A model generated the notes under the pieces. That model worked only from the letters and a program-made list of their open reading frames with translations. It was not told the DNA's origin and made no database searches. Shown here piece by piece: positions 63,930 through 64,000 of a stretch of 64,000 nucleotides of DNA. The number at the start of each line of letters is the position of its first letter. Position 1 is the first letter of the stretch. The stretch comes from an uncultured Anaerotignum sp. (lineage in GTDB: Bacteria; Bacillota; Clostridia; Lachnospirales; Anaerotignaceae), in the NCBI RefSeq assembly GCF_934277605.1, contig NZ_CAKQVD010000003.1:5284-69283 (forward strand). Reading direction: 5' to 3'. Position numbers and translations under genes: made by a program.

Positions 63930-64000
63930 ATAGTCCCCTTAGAGTAGACACTCGAAATAGCAAAAATTTCGAGACTACAATAAGGGGACTATTATTATGC
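63930..64000 (+). mobile_element. Probable left end of an insertion sequence (cut by window edge)
   Basis: ATAGTCCCCTT (63930-63940) and AAGGGGACTAT (63982-63992) are perfect 11-bp inverted arms. Inside are GTAG/CTAC and CTCGAAAT/ATTTCGAG pairs, so the whole 63 bases can fold into one long imperfect hairpin. The second arm contains an AAGGGGA ribosome-site-like sequence, and an ATG at 63997 follows eight bases later, probably the start of a transposase. Such terminal hairpins in other insertion sequences stop translation from outside transcripts. The element family cannot be named from 70 bases. Confidence 0.5.

Overview
The window reads as chromosome of a spore-forming, low-to-mid GC Gram-positive anaerobe of the class Clostridia, probably a Lachnospiraceae- or Anaerotignum-like bacterium (inference). 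Supporting signs are sporulation genes (sigK, spoIIAA-spoIIAB-sigF, yunB, a BofC-like protein), strong AGGAGG ribosome binding sites, consensus sigma-A promoters, a T-box leader, a ZTP riboswitch, PPi-type phosphofructokinase and the split purine genes typical of Clostridia. Gene density is high, and I saw no rRNA, tRNA, CRISPR array or prophage. The only mobile DNA I suspect is at the extreme right edge.

Layout: 1-9000 holds the end of a phosphofructokinase gene, a BofC-like protein, a GH13 amylase, an RluA-type pseudouridine synthase, clpC, a small conserved protein and radA. 9000-20600 holds pyruvate carboxylase, an unknown protein and yunB on the minus strand, a class A penicillin-binding protein, a cytosolic parvulin, and a minus-strand operon folC - 50-aa protein - zinc-ribbon TPR membrane protein. 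20700-24700 holds mltG-trmR-trhP, matching the Bacillus subtilis yrrL-yrrM-yrrN/O neighbourhood, then a MarR regulator. 24774-27134 holds sigK divergent from the spoIIA operon. 27189-30379 holds a zinc-ribbon protein, a 33-aa membrane peptide gene with its own promoter and terminator, and two adjacent GAPDH genes with related GGGAC/GTCCC palindromes upstream. 30444-32691 is a KdpDE-like two-component pair. 32895-44245 holds lysA, an EamA exporter, T-box-controlled proS, two cysteine hydrolases, an M29 aminopeptidase, an SH3/NlpC-P60 cell wall hydrolase, an ABC permease/ATPase pair without a binding protein, and two uncharacterised genes.

44311-62700 is a nucleotide-synthesis region: a minus-strand operon pyrC-carB-pyrK-pyrD-pyrF-pyrE-pyrB-pyrI (no carA) and, diverging from it, a plus-strand operon purE-purM-purN-purO-like-AICAR transformylase-purD-purL led by a ZTP riboswitch. 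Both consensus promoters lie within about 110 bp. A threonine aldolase gene follows, and the window ends in nested inverted repeats and a probable start codon that look like the left end of an insertion sequence.

The best leads are the second GAPDH, whose cofactor-pocket residues differ from those of its neighbour; the shared gap operators; the stand-alone 33-aa peptide gene; the 50-aa protein behind folC; the archaeal-type PurO beside a lone AICAR transformylase; and candidate short attenuated leaders before the amylase and clpC genes. I did not find an obviously new multi-gene system. All assignments come from reading the sequence and remembered family features; no database search was run.
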